NCBI GenBank assembly: GCA_948474755.1
Contig: CAOLHI010002552.1
Location: 62,001-126,000 of the forward strand
DNA length: 64,000 bases
Direction of reading: 5' to 3'
Source: Ctenosaura bakeri
Taxonomy: Eukaryota; Chordata; Lepidosauria; Squamata; Iguanidae
Each line of letters starts with the position of its first letter. Position 1 is the stretch's first letter. A program made the translations under genes and the position numbers. Shown here one piece after another: positions 45,566 through 54,847 of this stretch. The notes beneath the pieces were generated by a model, which saw only the letters and a list, made by a program, of their open reading frames with translations, did not search any database and was not told the origin of the DNA.

Positions 45566-45745
45566 CACCATTTCCGCACTAGCCTGTTATAGCGCGATGA
45601 TTCCACTTTCAACATCCTCTGGAATCCTGGGGTTTGCAGTTTCGGGAGGGGCCAGGTGGCCCCTCCTGAAACTGCAAACCGCAGGATTCCAGAGGATATT
45701 GAAAGTGGAATCATCGCGCTATAACAGGCTAGTGCGGAAATAGCC
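45566..45745. mobile_element. palindromic MITE, family 1, near-perfect hairpin
   Basis: TGT flanks both sides (45563-45565 and 45746-45748). The two arms of about 88 bp match with only three internal mismatches by eye, beyond a few in the outermost bases. The turn is GGGGCCAGGTGGCCCC. The best preserved and probably one of the youngest copies in the window. Confidence 0.95.
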
Positions 45746-45767
45746 TGTGTTTTGGTATAGCAGAGGT

Positions 45768-45880
45768 CGGCACATTGTGGCCCTTCAGGTGGTGGACCAC
45801 AGCTCTCACTCCCCCCCCTTGGTGCTGCTGGCTGGGGCTGCTGGGAGTTGCAGTCCAACAACAGCTAGAGGGTTTAGTAA
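45768..45880. mobile_element. palindromic element, family 5
   Basis: GTGGCCCTTCAGGTGGTGGA, CCACAGCTCTCACTCCC then CTGGCTGGGGCTGCTGGGAG and TTGCAGTCCAACAACAGCTA. Confidence 0.65.
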
Positions 45881-46959
45881 GCAGATTGCTCTATAGCTGT
45901 GCGTACGTCAAGAGATGACGGAGGGAAGGAAGGAGGGAGGAAGAGGGGACTAACTGTGTACAGTTTTTCTACTAGATAAGTTATGGAACCCTTATAGCCA
46001 TGGAAAAAGAACTCTGCTCAAAATAACCTTGGCTTCCTCTGCTGTAATAAATCACTCCACACAAATAACTGTAACCTCTTCAAAAATAACTCTGTGGCCT
46101 TGTGCCTCAAACGGCACAAGTTGCAACCAGCTGGAATGGGGTTGCTCAGGAACATCAACTGGGCCTCAAGCTGCTCCTTTATCTCCCCTAGCAAGGTATC
46201 TGCTTAAATGACTGCATGTGGAATACACAAAAACAAGTTTTTGCAGCTTGTAGTGGAAAGGAATTCCTGGTGGATTTTTTTTTAAAAAAATCAGAGATAG
46301 GATTGGGGTTGCCAAGGTTGTATTTTTCCACTGAATGAGCTTTGGTTTAAATCTCATTGTTCTAGATGCACTACAAGCAAAAATATCTGTTACATAAGAA
46401 CCATGGGGGAAGGGGTACAGCCGGAAAGGAAACAATACTGTGAAAGAATAAACCCTACAATGGACTTCTCTATTTCCTGCCTAATTTATTTATTTTCCAC
46501 TTTTCAAACTGATTTCCCAAAGGTGTTTATCTTAAAAGAAGCATATATCAACAACAATACTATAAAAACAAACAAAACATTAAAATACATAGCTGTATGA
46601 AAAATCAGCATACCACAGTAAAAACAGCTGAATCAATAAAATGTTTTCCATCTGCATGCACCATCTAAAAATGGGAAGGGAGGAAGGTTGTCTGACCTCT
46701 TCAGGGTCAGAATTCAAGGCAGAGGTTTGGGGGGTGGGGGAAGGTTGGAATCCAACTTCCAAAATCCCTGGGTAGGGGATTCTGGGAACTATATTCAAAA
46801 ATGAAGTCCCCCCCCCAGCTCTATCTACAATGTCATCACTGAGAAAGCTCTATTCTTGGTATCAGCTAGTGAAATCTTTGCTAAACATGGGTCAGACACA
46901 AGGGCCTTTGAGGCTGATTTGTGGACTTAGATTGGTTTGTAGACAATTGTGGATCCAAG
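45881..46959. other. mostly unannotated; GA-rich tract and a half family 4 palindrome
   Basis: A GGAAGGAAGGAGGGAGG tract lies at about 45920-45950. TTGGAATCCAACTTCCAAAA with GATTCTGGGAACTATATTCA at 46745-46800 is a decayed family 4 piece. Confidence 0.5.
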
Positions 46960-47570
46960 ATATTTTTTTTTAGTTTATATCCTGCCTTTCTCTCAGCACA
47001 AGATCCAAGGCAGCATACAATGTTTTAAAATCACAATACAGTTTAAAAACTCTTACTACGAAAGTTGAAACATGATTAAATTACATTTCTATTTTAAAAA
47101 CACAAGTTAAAATAAGTTAAAAACAGCATTAGAAACAAGTTTAAAACACCATTAAAAGATGCTTAAAACTTGATTAAATGAAAACACTACATTCCTCTCC
47201 ATTAAAAGCCTTATTTACTCCAATACACTAAAAACCAAAAGCTTCCTTAAATAGAAAGGTGCTGCTGATGGAAAGACAGCAAGGAGGGGGCCAACCAGAT
47301 CTTCAAGGGAAGGGAGTGCCACAGCTTGGGAGCAGCCACCGAGAACAGTCTCTCTTGTGTCCTTACCAGATTTGCCTGGTATGATGGTGGAACCAAGAGA
47401 AAGCCTTCCTATAGAGATCTTAGAGCACAGGTAGGTTCACATAGGGAGATATGGTTTTTCAAATACTCTGGACGCAAGCCATGTAGGGCTTTAAAGGTCA
47501 TAGACAGCATTTTGAATTCTGCCTCAGAAATGGATCGGTAGCCAGTGGAGTTGTTTCAGCAAAAGCCAAG
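46960..47570 (-). mobile_element. L2/CR1-like LINE fragment, reverse orientation
   Basis: The left end TTTATATCCTGCCTTTCTCT and AAGATCCAAGGCAGCATACA is the reversed 3' tail. The right part is the reversed ORF2 C-terminus: GGGAGTGCCACAGCTTGGGA, GCAGCCACCGAGAACAGTCT, CATGTAGGGCTTTAAAGGTC and CGGTAGCCAGTGGAGTTGTT, corresponding to W.SLP, AFSVAA, LTFKAL and QLHWLPV-type segments. 5' truncated. Confidence 0.82.
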
Positions 47571-48629
47571 ATAACAGTTAAAGCTCTAGGACCTGGTTAT
47601 AACCAGAATTTTATTAGAACACAGAACCAAAGTGGTAACCAATGCAACTGATGCTGAATAAATGGCATATGACTTAACCACAGTGCTTCTACCAGAACTC
47701 TAGCATCGCATTTTGTACATTTGTACCAATGGCAATTCCCAAATTTTGTTTAAGGTAACCCGAGGGTATGTTTATCTTACTTTTCCTCCAAAGAGCTCAG
47801 GCTATACCAGTCTTCTCTAAGGGCACACTGAGTGATAAGAAAGCTCATCCAGGGACTCGATAGATAAATGGGCATTCAAACCTATGGCCTAAATCCAACT
47901 GGCATTCAGCAGTTGGTATAGTGGGTCTACACTAGCTGGGAGTAGACATTGAATTTAAGCCCAGGGGCCCCCAATCTACAAAGGAACATTACTAAGTCCA
48001 GACATGAGAAGAGGATTTAGAAATGCTAACTCGTGAATGTTATGGCCAAACTGTCATGTGCCACTAAATGTTAGGGACTTTTGTTTCTTTTGCTTCATGC
48101 TGCTTCTTGGCTCTTGATATACAGTGGGATGTCATGAACTATGCAAATCAGAACACCTGGAAATGTTCCTGCACAATGTTTTTAACTGGGGACACAGTTT
48201 CGACAAGAAACCAGATTTATACAATGAACAGTAAAACATTGTAGGATATCTGGATGATCATTTACCCACATGTATACAAAGATTTAACTAGTGGTCACAC
48301 ATCATCTTAGGCCAAGGCTTTGAATTAATGATTGGTAACTTTCAGAAGAAATTACTGGGACTTGAAGTTCTCTTAATTCTGCTTGTGTGAGCTGTCTGTA
48401 ATGGTCTGCAAAGGCAGAGAAAAGTAGAATTTGAGCCATCAGACTTTGACGTCATAGAGTTAAAATGGCTGGCTATGCATTTTCTTTTTATGGAAAAAGT
48501 GAGTCTCATGTAAAAGTTTGCCAGATATCTAGGGTGGATCACATACACAGTCCTATTATAAAGTCACTTACCTCACAATTAAAATTTGTGTAGGAACAAA
48601 TCCTAGATTAGCTAAATTCTCACTGTTTG
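47571..48629. other. unannotated, repeat-poor stretch
   Basis: No gene or clear repeat was recognised. Confidence 0.45.
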
Positions 48630-48700
48630 ACTTTAGCAAAGTTATTATTGTTTAACCTCAGTTGCTTATCTGTAAAATGGGAATAATCAAGAAGTCTGAA
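48630..48700 (+). mobile_element. MIR-like SINE core
   Basis: TTAACCTCAGTTGCTTATCT then GTAAAATGGGAATAATC is a clear MIR-type core phrase, preceded by a CTTTAGCAAAGTTATTATTG segment. Confidence 0.7.
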
Positions 48701-48829
48701 AATATCCCTCTGAAAAAGCTATTTGGATACATGGCAAAAATCAATGGAGAATGTTATCATGCGCACTTTGACTACAATGCTACACAGCTCTGCAGACACT
48801 AATTCCTATATATGTGGGGAATGGGGATG

Positions 48830-49228
48830 GCCTTTCTGCATCTTACCTCTGTCATTGTCCAGGCATCATCCCAGCAGCACCTCTGCCAGATGGGAGTGGG
48901 TCTCCAACACTCTCCTCCGCACCCATCCAGCTGCCTTCAGAAGGGAGCGCAAAGGACATGCCTCTTCCTTCTGCACTACAGCCAGCTGTCTTCCCTTGCT
49001 GCAGGGGGAAAGGAAGTGCATGATTGCGCTTCTGCATTCTGCATGGCTGGCTGCAATGGAAGGCTTGTGCAATCAGGGGTCATTGATGGAGTTTTTCTAT
49101 CAATAATCCTGCAGTCATGCTGACTGGCGATGTGAGAAGGGCGGGACCACAATGACGTCATATGGAAGCATCATCATAGTCCCGCTTCTCTCATATCCCC
49201 CTACCAGGACACTGTCATCCTGCGTAAA
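48830..49228. mobile_element. GC-rich hairpin element, family 3, copy 3
   Basis: Ends ATGGCCTTTCTGCATCTTAC and CATCCTGCGTAAAGGGCC. The interior carries GCTGCAGGGGGAAAGGAAGT and GATTGCGCTTCTGCATTCTG, comparable to blocks of copies 1 and 2, plus a TGACGTCA palindrome at about 49153-49160. Six overlapping ORFs on both strands are repeat shadows. Confidence 0.6.
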
Positions 49229-49389
49229 GGGCCTACCCCTCCCCCCAAATAAACCTCTGTCCAGTTAGATCAGCCAGATCCTCAAATGGGTCCACATTGT
49301 ATTACCCTTGTATGCACCAAAGTGATTCAGTGATGTGATTCTAATACTTTAAAATTTGTTTGGAAGTGATTAATATTGGCATCAAATCT

Positions 49390-49480
49390 CAGCCTCTTCT
49401 GTGACTTTAAGATAAATCACAATTCCTTGTCATCTCATCCATGAAATGGAAGTGACAGTACTGACTTGGCTCACATGATG
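49390..49480 (+). mobile_element. MIR-like relic
   Basis: TTCCTTGTCATCTCATCCAT then GAAATGGAAGTGACAGTACT and GGCTCACATGATG follow MIR order. Confidence 0.5.
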
Positions 49481-49787
49481 TGGGGAGCAGGCAGTTAGGC
49501 GGCTATCTGTTTTTGGTCTCTCCTGATGCACTCATCCCTGCCTCTTCCCAGCCCGTGACCATGGACCCTATGATCCCACAAGACAGGAAGAGAATACATA
49601 GCCACTATTAGTATTTGTGATCAGTAGCACTGTCAGGAGCAAACAGCACCAGGAGAAAATGAGTATGGTAGAAAATGGTAGAAAATGAGTATAGCCCCTT
49701 ATGAAGATAACAGCCTACACAGCCTTCTACATCTTGCCAGCTTAACCACACTTTGAATTGTCTGAGCCACATATATTTCCACCAAAG

Positions 49788-49918
49788 CATGGGAAAGCTT
49801 GTATTTTGGACTACAGATCCCAGAACTCCCCAGCCAGTAAGAATGATGCAGCAGCAGTGGTGGCAGGGAGTTTCTGGCAGCTACAGTCCAAAAATAAACT
49901 TTTCCAAATTCTGGTTTC
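49788..49918. mobile_element. palindromic element, family 4
   Basis: GCATGGGAAAGCTTGTATTT, TTGGACTACAGATCCCAGAA and CTCCCCAGCCAGTAAGAATG pair with TTTCTGGCAGCTACAGTCCA and AAATAAACTTTTCCAAATTC. Confidence 0.78.
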
Positions 49919-50839
49919 CAAGATCCAATGCTCACAATAAGCTTCTGTCTGTTTCTGACTTCTCCTGCTTTCGTTTCATTGGAGCTATAGCCTTAGGCTG
50001 GGAAGTAGAGAACAAAGTCGCCTTGCAGTGCCCTGTGCAATCCATCACTAAGCAGGACTCAGAGAAAATGGATGCAGATCGGCAAAGCTTGCTTGATCAC
50101 AAGGTCATTTTGACCCTCCTTTGGTGACCAAGAAGTTAACCAATGACAAGCTTGTCATCACACAGTTCAGATCTGCCGGGGACAAACAGAACATGCAACC
50201 CTCTTTCTACCATATAAAGTATTTCTATTTGGTCTCATTCACTAACATTTATCTAGCTGTCTAATGTCATAAACAATGTGCCTGGGTGCTTTCTTACAAT
50301 GCATTGCAAGAGAACAGGGCACTAATCCAGAGCTGTCTTGAGTGAGGGAAACAAAAAACTGCACGCCCTTTGCTGCACTCAACAATCTTCCATCTCTCTC
50401 CTACCAATTTTCATCTTTTTCAAATGCTCTAGCTGAGTGATCTCATAAATCACTCATGCACTAAATACCATCTAGGAACCTGCTTTTCCCAGTCCCCCTA
50501 CCCGTCCTGCCCACAGTTCAATTGTTAAGTATATCTTGTTTTGTGACGCAAATACCTCTCAGTATGTGGGGGTAGGTTCACCTTATTACTCCCATAGTCA
50601 TTTGCACAGTACTTGTGGGGAGAAGGGGGAATCCTATTTCTGCACTTCTGCTTTGGATACATAAATATGCACATTCTAATTAGATGTGGGCAGCCATAAA
50701 AGAATGAGCCAGGTATCATATAGGAAGTTCCTGCTTTCTGACTGTGCTGTCAGAGTTTCTCAGGATAGCAAGAAACAGGTGGGAGAGCAGAAAAATATTT
50801 AAGGAAATGAATTATTTTTCATCAATAGAAATGTCATAA
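49919..50839. other. DUSP1 downstream intergenic stretch
   Basis: No gene or clear repeat was recognised between the last family 4 palindrome and the DUSP1 polyadenylation signal. Confidence 0.5.
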
Positions 50840-50845
50840 TTTATT
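50840..50845 (-). terminator. DUSP1: DUSP1 polyadenylation signal AATAAA
   Basis: Plus TTTATT reads AATAAA on the minus strand, in the context TGAATAAATTATGAC. It is about 725 nt past the stop codon and the only well-placed canonical signal seen. Confidence 0.8.
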
Positions 50846-51136
50846 CAGTTTGTATAAAAAGACATAATCATAACAAAACCAGTATCTTCTTTCTAGAAGA
50901 AATATATTATTTCCACATCATAAATAAAATCCACAAACATACAACCATTGGCAACCAAAAGCCACAAACACTTCTTTTGTGCTTTCAATGTCAGTGCTTC
51001 AGAAACAGTTTTAAGATGTATTTACAGGTTTACAGTACCCAAAAAATACTGAGGTATATTTGTTTCTTGAAACAAAAAAAAAGAAAATGAAACTTCAGAC
51101 TTGAAAAGGTAGAACACACAATGGAAATAACATGGT

Positions 51137-51155
51137 TTAAAAAATAAATAAATAC
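51137..51155 (-). promoter_or_regulatory. DUSP1: AU-rich element in DUSP1 3' UTR
   Basis: The minus strand reads TATTTATTTATTTTTTAAA, an overlapping AUUUA series. DUSP1 mRNA is known to be destabilised through such elements by TTP-family and HuR-type proteins; binding here is inferred. Confidence 0.75.
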
Positions 51156-51568
51156 CAACACTTCTTTGCACAGGGGACACAGTGTCACTATTACTGTAGC
51201 CTAGCTTACCCAGGCAAGTGAGAATACTGTCGGATTTGTTATTGAAACAGACTGATAGACAGACAGAAAACTGTTACAGAGGAATTATTTCAGGAGTAGA
51301 AAGCATTGTCCTGCGAGCTTTGTCTCCTTTGTAGGCATCCAAACATTGGTCAAAACACTGCATCTCTCAGCAGGATCATCTAGCAGAAAGAACCTTGCTT
51401 TCTGGAGTCAGACAGGCTGACCTGTGCTGGTGATTCTATATTGCTCTATAGCTGCAGTGAGAGAAAACTCCTGCAAGCTAATTTACCTGCTCCCACAGTT
51501 ATTGCACTTCTCAGGTAACAGCAAGAGGGCCATGTCTTTGTGCAGAGAGCCAGCTTGCACCTGCCCTT

Positions 51569-51939
51569 TCAGCAGCTGGGAGAGGTGGTGATGGGGCTCT
51601 GAAGGTAGCTTAGTGCATTGGTGGAAGTGTGGACGGGGATGGAGACTGGGAAGTTAAAGACAGTCGTAGTGGATGCTCCTCTGTCCAACGCAGACATAGC
51701 AGGGCTTCCTGCCTCTGCAGAGCAATTTGGAGCCAGGACCTGGGACTCAAACTGCAGCAACTGCCCCATGAAGCTGAAGTTGGGAGAGATTATGCTTCTC
51801 CTCTGTTTCACAAACTCAAAGGCTTCATCCAGTTTGACACGATTGGTCCTCATAAGGTAAGCAAGACAGATTGTTGCAGAGCGGGAAATGCCAGCTTGGC
51901 AGTGAACAAACACTCGCCCACCATCATTTTTAACAGAGT
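51569..51939 (-). other. DUSP1: DUSP1 coding exon 4
   Basis: 371 nt from TTTCAG|ACTCTGTT to the TGA at 51571-51569. Encodes the catalytic P-loop and the C-terminal tail with the ERK docking and phosphorylation sites. Confidence 0.97.
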
Positions 51940-54050
51940 CTGAAACCAACAAGTAAAACACCACTGTTAGCAAGAACTTTCTTGTGAAGCTTTTTAAAAA
52001 ACTGAATTTAACCTACTATGCCAGAGGGGGTTTCTTTCCTAATCATCTAAGGTAGCAAACTACTTGGCTGGAAGCAGGGACCAACGAAAATGGCAAAATT
52101 GAGTACAGATTCTTCATTTCACATTGAAGATAATGGCCCTCTGCTCTTACTCGCTAGCAATATCTACTGAAAAGTTAGCATTTTAAAAATTGCTGCCGGC
52201 ACAAGACTGGCTCATATTACTAGTCAAATGCCTGTTACACTCAAGCCATTGGGATTCAACGTCCCTCTTTCTGAAGTCTAAACTCCAAGACAGCACAAGC
52301 TGCAATATGGCTACTGGCTACAGGTTGATTTCACATGTCTGCTGTTCCTAATCTCTAAAGAAACACTCTTCAATTCAACTATAAAGGTGGCTGGAGGTGT
52401 CTATTATGAGGCAGGCAGTCAAAGGTACTACCAAGTTGTTCACTTGCAACATGCAAGCTGCAGGAAAAAAACAAACCAAAAAAACCTCCTTTACCTATGA
52501 AATCGATGGCTTCGTTAAACCAGCAGCTGATGTCGGCTTTATGATTGTCCTCCACGGGGATGCTTTTGTACTGATAATGGCCTTCAAAATGGTTTGGGCA
52601 GTTGGCAGAAACGTTGATCAAGGCTGTGATTCCCAAAGCATCCAGCATATCTTTCCTGGAAGCATGATAGGCACTGCCTAAATACAGGAAAGGTAAGATT
52701 TCCACAGGACCACCCTAAAATAGAGGAGAGAAGAACATGATCTGTTAATCCCTTCTGGCCAAAAATAGATTCCCTCTACACAGTTTCCACACGATTGCTG
52801 ACTTTTTATATCAAGAATTTGTTGTGTCTTAAATATCTTAACTTCCCAGCTGGAACAGTTATTTTCATCTGCATCCCCGTTTTCAGGACTAAGGGCTGGC
52901 GGAAAGGGAGGAGGCGAAGAGGAGAAATATTTCTGGACGCCAGGGTTGTTTTTTGAACTAACCTGATCATAGAGCGGGGTCCCGCAGGAGCTGCAGTTTG
53001 AATCCGCGCTGCCAGGGGCGTTGTTGGTGCTGAGCGGCAGCGTCAGGCCCTTGGGAGCTGAGGGCTTTGTGCAGAGCTCAGGGCAAAGAGAAGAGAAGGC
53101 ATCGTATCCTCCTGAAAGAAGGAAGAAGAAGAAAAATGACTGTTAGTATTATTTTCAGTGGATTCAGGGCTGTCTTCAGAGGCAAGAGAGGACTGCCTAT
53201 CCCCAGGTAGCTACCAGACCCACACTGACCCTCCCTCAAATCACAAAGATCTTGTTCCCACTCGACCAGCTGCTCCTTTCCTGACCAGGGCCATTTCCAA
53301 ACTTGACTTTTATAGCGCTATGATTCCACTTGAAACATCCTGGGCTTTGCAGTTTCGGGAGGGGGATCATAGCGCTATCAAAGCCTAGTGCGGAAAGGGC
53401 TCAGGTTTCCCCGGGGCCAATCGGATCCACGCAGTAAAGGGATTTCGTCCCCGTCCCCGCTGAGTATTCTCGTCTGACTTGGGTTCCTCGTGGGAACTTT
53501 CCCGGGGAAGAGGGAGACCTCGGCCACTTCCGCCCTAGCCTGTTATAGTGCTACTTACTATCCCGCTTTCAACATCCGATGGAAGCGTGGGGTTTGGCCC
53601 TCCCAGGGTTCCACGGGGTGCTGAAAGCGGCACAAGCGCGCGACAACGAGAGGGCTCCGGCGGCGGCGGCCAGGACTCACCCTTGAGGAAGCAGAGGCGG
53701 GCGCCGCGGGCTTCGCGGGCGAGGGCGTGGAGGGCCAGGAGGAGGGTGCTGTCCCGCTTGGGCGCCTCCAGGTCGGCGCTGCGCTCGTCCAGGAGCACCA
53801 CGGCTTGGTAGAGGCCCTGGCGGAGCCGGGCGCGGAGCTCCTCGTTGGGCAGGACGTGCTCCAGGCCCACGGCGCCCTTGGCCCGCCGCCGGACGATGGT
53901 GCTCAGGCGCACGTTGCAGGAGCCGCCGATGTGCGAGGCGTTGAAGGAGAAGAAGGAGCGGCAGTCCAGCACCAGGCAGGGCGCGGCGCGCTCCCGGAGC
54001 AGCTCGCGCAGCGCCTCGCAGTCTAGGGCGCACACCTGCATGTTGACCAT
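51569..54050 (-). CDS. DUSP1: dual-specificity phosphatase 1 (MAP kinase phosphatase 1), four coding exons
   Basis: Coding parts are 54050-53681, 53111-52963, 52714-52495 and 51939-51569; the joined frame is 1110 nt, 369 residues plus TGA, against 367 in human. The N-terminal half is a rhodanese-like (CH2) domain, with the kinase-interaction basic cluster VRRRAKG (Arg54-56). The C-terminal half is the phosphatase domain: general acid Asp229 in VEDN, and the P-loop HCQAGISR with nucleophile Cys260 and Arg266. The ERK-docking FNFP motif (341-344) and the C-terminal SP sites (Ser361 and Ser366, in SPITTSPSC) are kept. Known role: a nuclear, immediate-early enzyme that removes phosphate from Thr and Tyr of p38, JNK and ERK. 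The start at 54050 has a good context (GCCATGG) and is the first ATG of the transcript. No truncation or lost key residue is visible, so it should be functional. Confidence 0.98.
52495..52714 (-). other. DUSP1: DUSP1 coding exon 3
   Basis: 220 nt, TTTTAG|GGTGGTCCTG to TTCATAG|GTAAAG. Encodes the first part of the phosphatase domain (GGPVEILPFLYLGSAYHASR onwards) including the general-acid loop. Confidence 0.97.
52963..53111 (-). other. DUSP1: DUSP1 coding exon 2
   Basis: 149 nt, CAG|GAGGATACGA to GATCAG|GTTAGT. Encodes the inter-domain linker, including SSCGTPLYDQ. Too short and spliced to show as an ORF; found by matching both splice sites and the reading phase (enters in phase 1, leaves in phase 0). 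Confidence 0.95.
53289..53400. mobile_element. palindromic MITE, family 1, internally deleted, in DUSP1 intron 1
   Basis: Ends GGCCATTTCCAAACTTGACT and TAGTGCGGAAAGGGC. Carries the TTCCACTTGAAACATCC variant on the left arm, as in 8343-8522. Most of the right inner arm is deleted. Confidence 0.82.
53522..53656. mobile_element. palindromic MITE, family 1, decayed, in DUSP1 intron 1
   Basis: The left arm GGCCACTTCCGCCCTAGCCT, CCGCTTTCAACATCCGATGG is clear. The right arm GGTGCTGAAAGCGGCACAAG is degraded and its end lost. It ends about 25 bp from the exon 1 donor and has drifted toward high CpG. Confidence 0.75.
53681..54050 (-). other. DUSP1: DUSP1 coding exon 1
   Basis: 370 nt, residues 1-123 plus one base. 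Encodes most of the rhodanese-like domain. Donor AAGG|GTGAGT. A second in-frame ATG at codon 4 aligns better with the mammalian N-terminus, so either could serve as start. CpG-rich. Confidence 0.97.
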
Positions 54051-54366
54051 GGCTGGGAGCGGGGGGCCGGCGCCTCTCTCCAGGACCCGGGCGGCGGCGG
54101 GGGGGCCCTCCGGCCGGCGCTTCTCCCCTTTCCCTCTTGGCTCGGCGCGGGAGTGCGGCGCTTTCTCAACCCCAAGGCGTGCGCTTCGCGTCGCCTCCCT
54201 TCTCGCCAGGCGAGGCCCCGCTAACTGGTTCCTACTTCCGATTTCTGGATCCCCCAAAGCGGAGCGGGCTGGACAGGGAGCTCGGACGGCTCTCGCTTGC
54301 CTTGGTGACGCCTTACCGGCTGCCTCGTGGTGAGCCTTCCTTCCCGCTCGGCTGTTGCAGTTTCCT
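54051..54366 (-). other. DUSP1: DUSP1 5' UTR (inferred start)
   Basis: Placed from about 30 bp downstream of the TATA box to the ATG. No upstream ATG occurs in it on the sense strand. It is open in frame with the coding sequence over its whole length. Confidence 0.65.
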
Positions 54367-54392
54367 TGCCGGCACGGAGGCGCAGCCTCGCC

Positions 54393-54399
54393 TTATATA
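54393..54399 (-). promoter_or_regulatory. DUSP1: DUSP1 TATA box
   Basis: The minus strand reads CTATATAAGG. It is about 343 bp before the ATG, which predicts a start of transcription near 54366. A TATA box inside a CpG island suits an immediate-early gene. Confidence 0.85.
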
Positions 54400-54461
54400 G
54401 TCCGCTTCGGCTTGGCGTCTTTTCCTCCTCCTCCTTCTTTTTTTTTTGTGAATGGAGCCCT

Positions 54462-54471
54462 GTCACGTGAC
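54462..54471. promoter_or_regulatory. DUSP1: E-box in DUSP1 promoter
   Basis: The palindrome GTCACGTGAC lies about 65-75 bp before the TATA box. A USF-type E-box is known in mammalian DUSP1 promoters; orthology here is inferred from position. Confidence 0.7.
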
Positions 54472-54487
54472 CCTCCCTCGCTCGGAA

Positions 54488-54495
54488 GACGTCAC
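54488..54495 (-). promoter_or_regulatory. DUSP1: CRE-like site in DUSP1 promoter
   Basis: GTGACGTC on the minus strand, a CREB/ATF-type element, about 90 bp upstream of the TATA box. A second, weaker TGACGC site lies at about 54538-54544. cAMP/ATF control of DUSP1 is well known in mammals. Confidence 0.7.
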
Positions 54496-54599
54496 TTGGC
54501 GGGGAGCCCGACGGACACTCCCAGCTCGAGAGCGTTCGCGTCATTGCGCGGCCCGGAGAGCGAAGTCGCTCCGGAGGCGCAAAGAAGGCACAAGAACAG

Positions 54600-54610
54600 C
54601 CCGCCCCTCC
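54600..54610 (-). promoter_or_regulatory. DUSP1: GC box
   Basis: GGAGGGGCGGG on the minus strand, an Sp1-type site about 200 bp upstream of the TATA box. Confidence 0.55.
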
Positions 54611-54847
54611 TGCAGGAAACCAGCGGATGGAAGCCCGTGCTCGCCCCGCCACCCGTACCCCGGCCTAGCCTCTGGGCGATGACTAACGGGCACACCACGC
54701 ACCGCCACCAGCACCCGCATAAAACACAGTCCGAATCCCTTGTCCGGTCTTCTTTTGTTTACCGACCTCCCAGTAGATAAGGGTCCGCGAAAACGACCTG
54801 CTTTAGCTCTCGGCGCTGCCCCCTGTTGGTTGGAATTAAATCCCTTA

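Larger units (their letters stand above)
50820..51568 (-). other. DUSP1: DUSP1 3' UTR
   Basis: From the TGA stop to just past the polyadenylation signal, about 0.7 kb, which is near the usual length for this gene's 3' UTR. The distal 200-300 bp (minus strand from about 51060) look strongly like the mammalian DUSP1 3' end as I remember it. AU-rich elements at 51137-51155 and 50917-50930 fit the rapid mRNA decay known for DUSP1. The exact cleavage site is inferred. Confidence 0.75.
53430..54720. promoter_or_regulatory. DUSP1: CpG island over DUSP1 exon 1 and promoter
   Basis: CpG dinucleotides are dense here, whereas the flanks are AT-rich and CpG-poor. The island spans the promoter, 5' UTR, exon 1 and part of intron 1. 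Limits were judged by eye. Confidence 0.85.

Noticed and set aside
48723..49161. Six overlapping ORFs
   Set aside because: Located in family 3 copy 3; both strands and several frames are open by composition.
54050..54257. DUSP1 start at 54257, giving a 69-residue N-terminal extension
   Set aside because: The codon at 54257 is TTG, not ATG. The first ATG (54050) has a good context and matches the family's N-terminus. Kept only as a low-interest note.
53548..54333. Several plus-strand ORFs of up to 162 residues opposite DUSP1 exon 1
   Set aside because: They are antisense shadows in a CpG island that lacks stop codons because of base composition, and they match no known protein.
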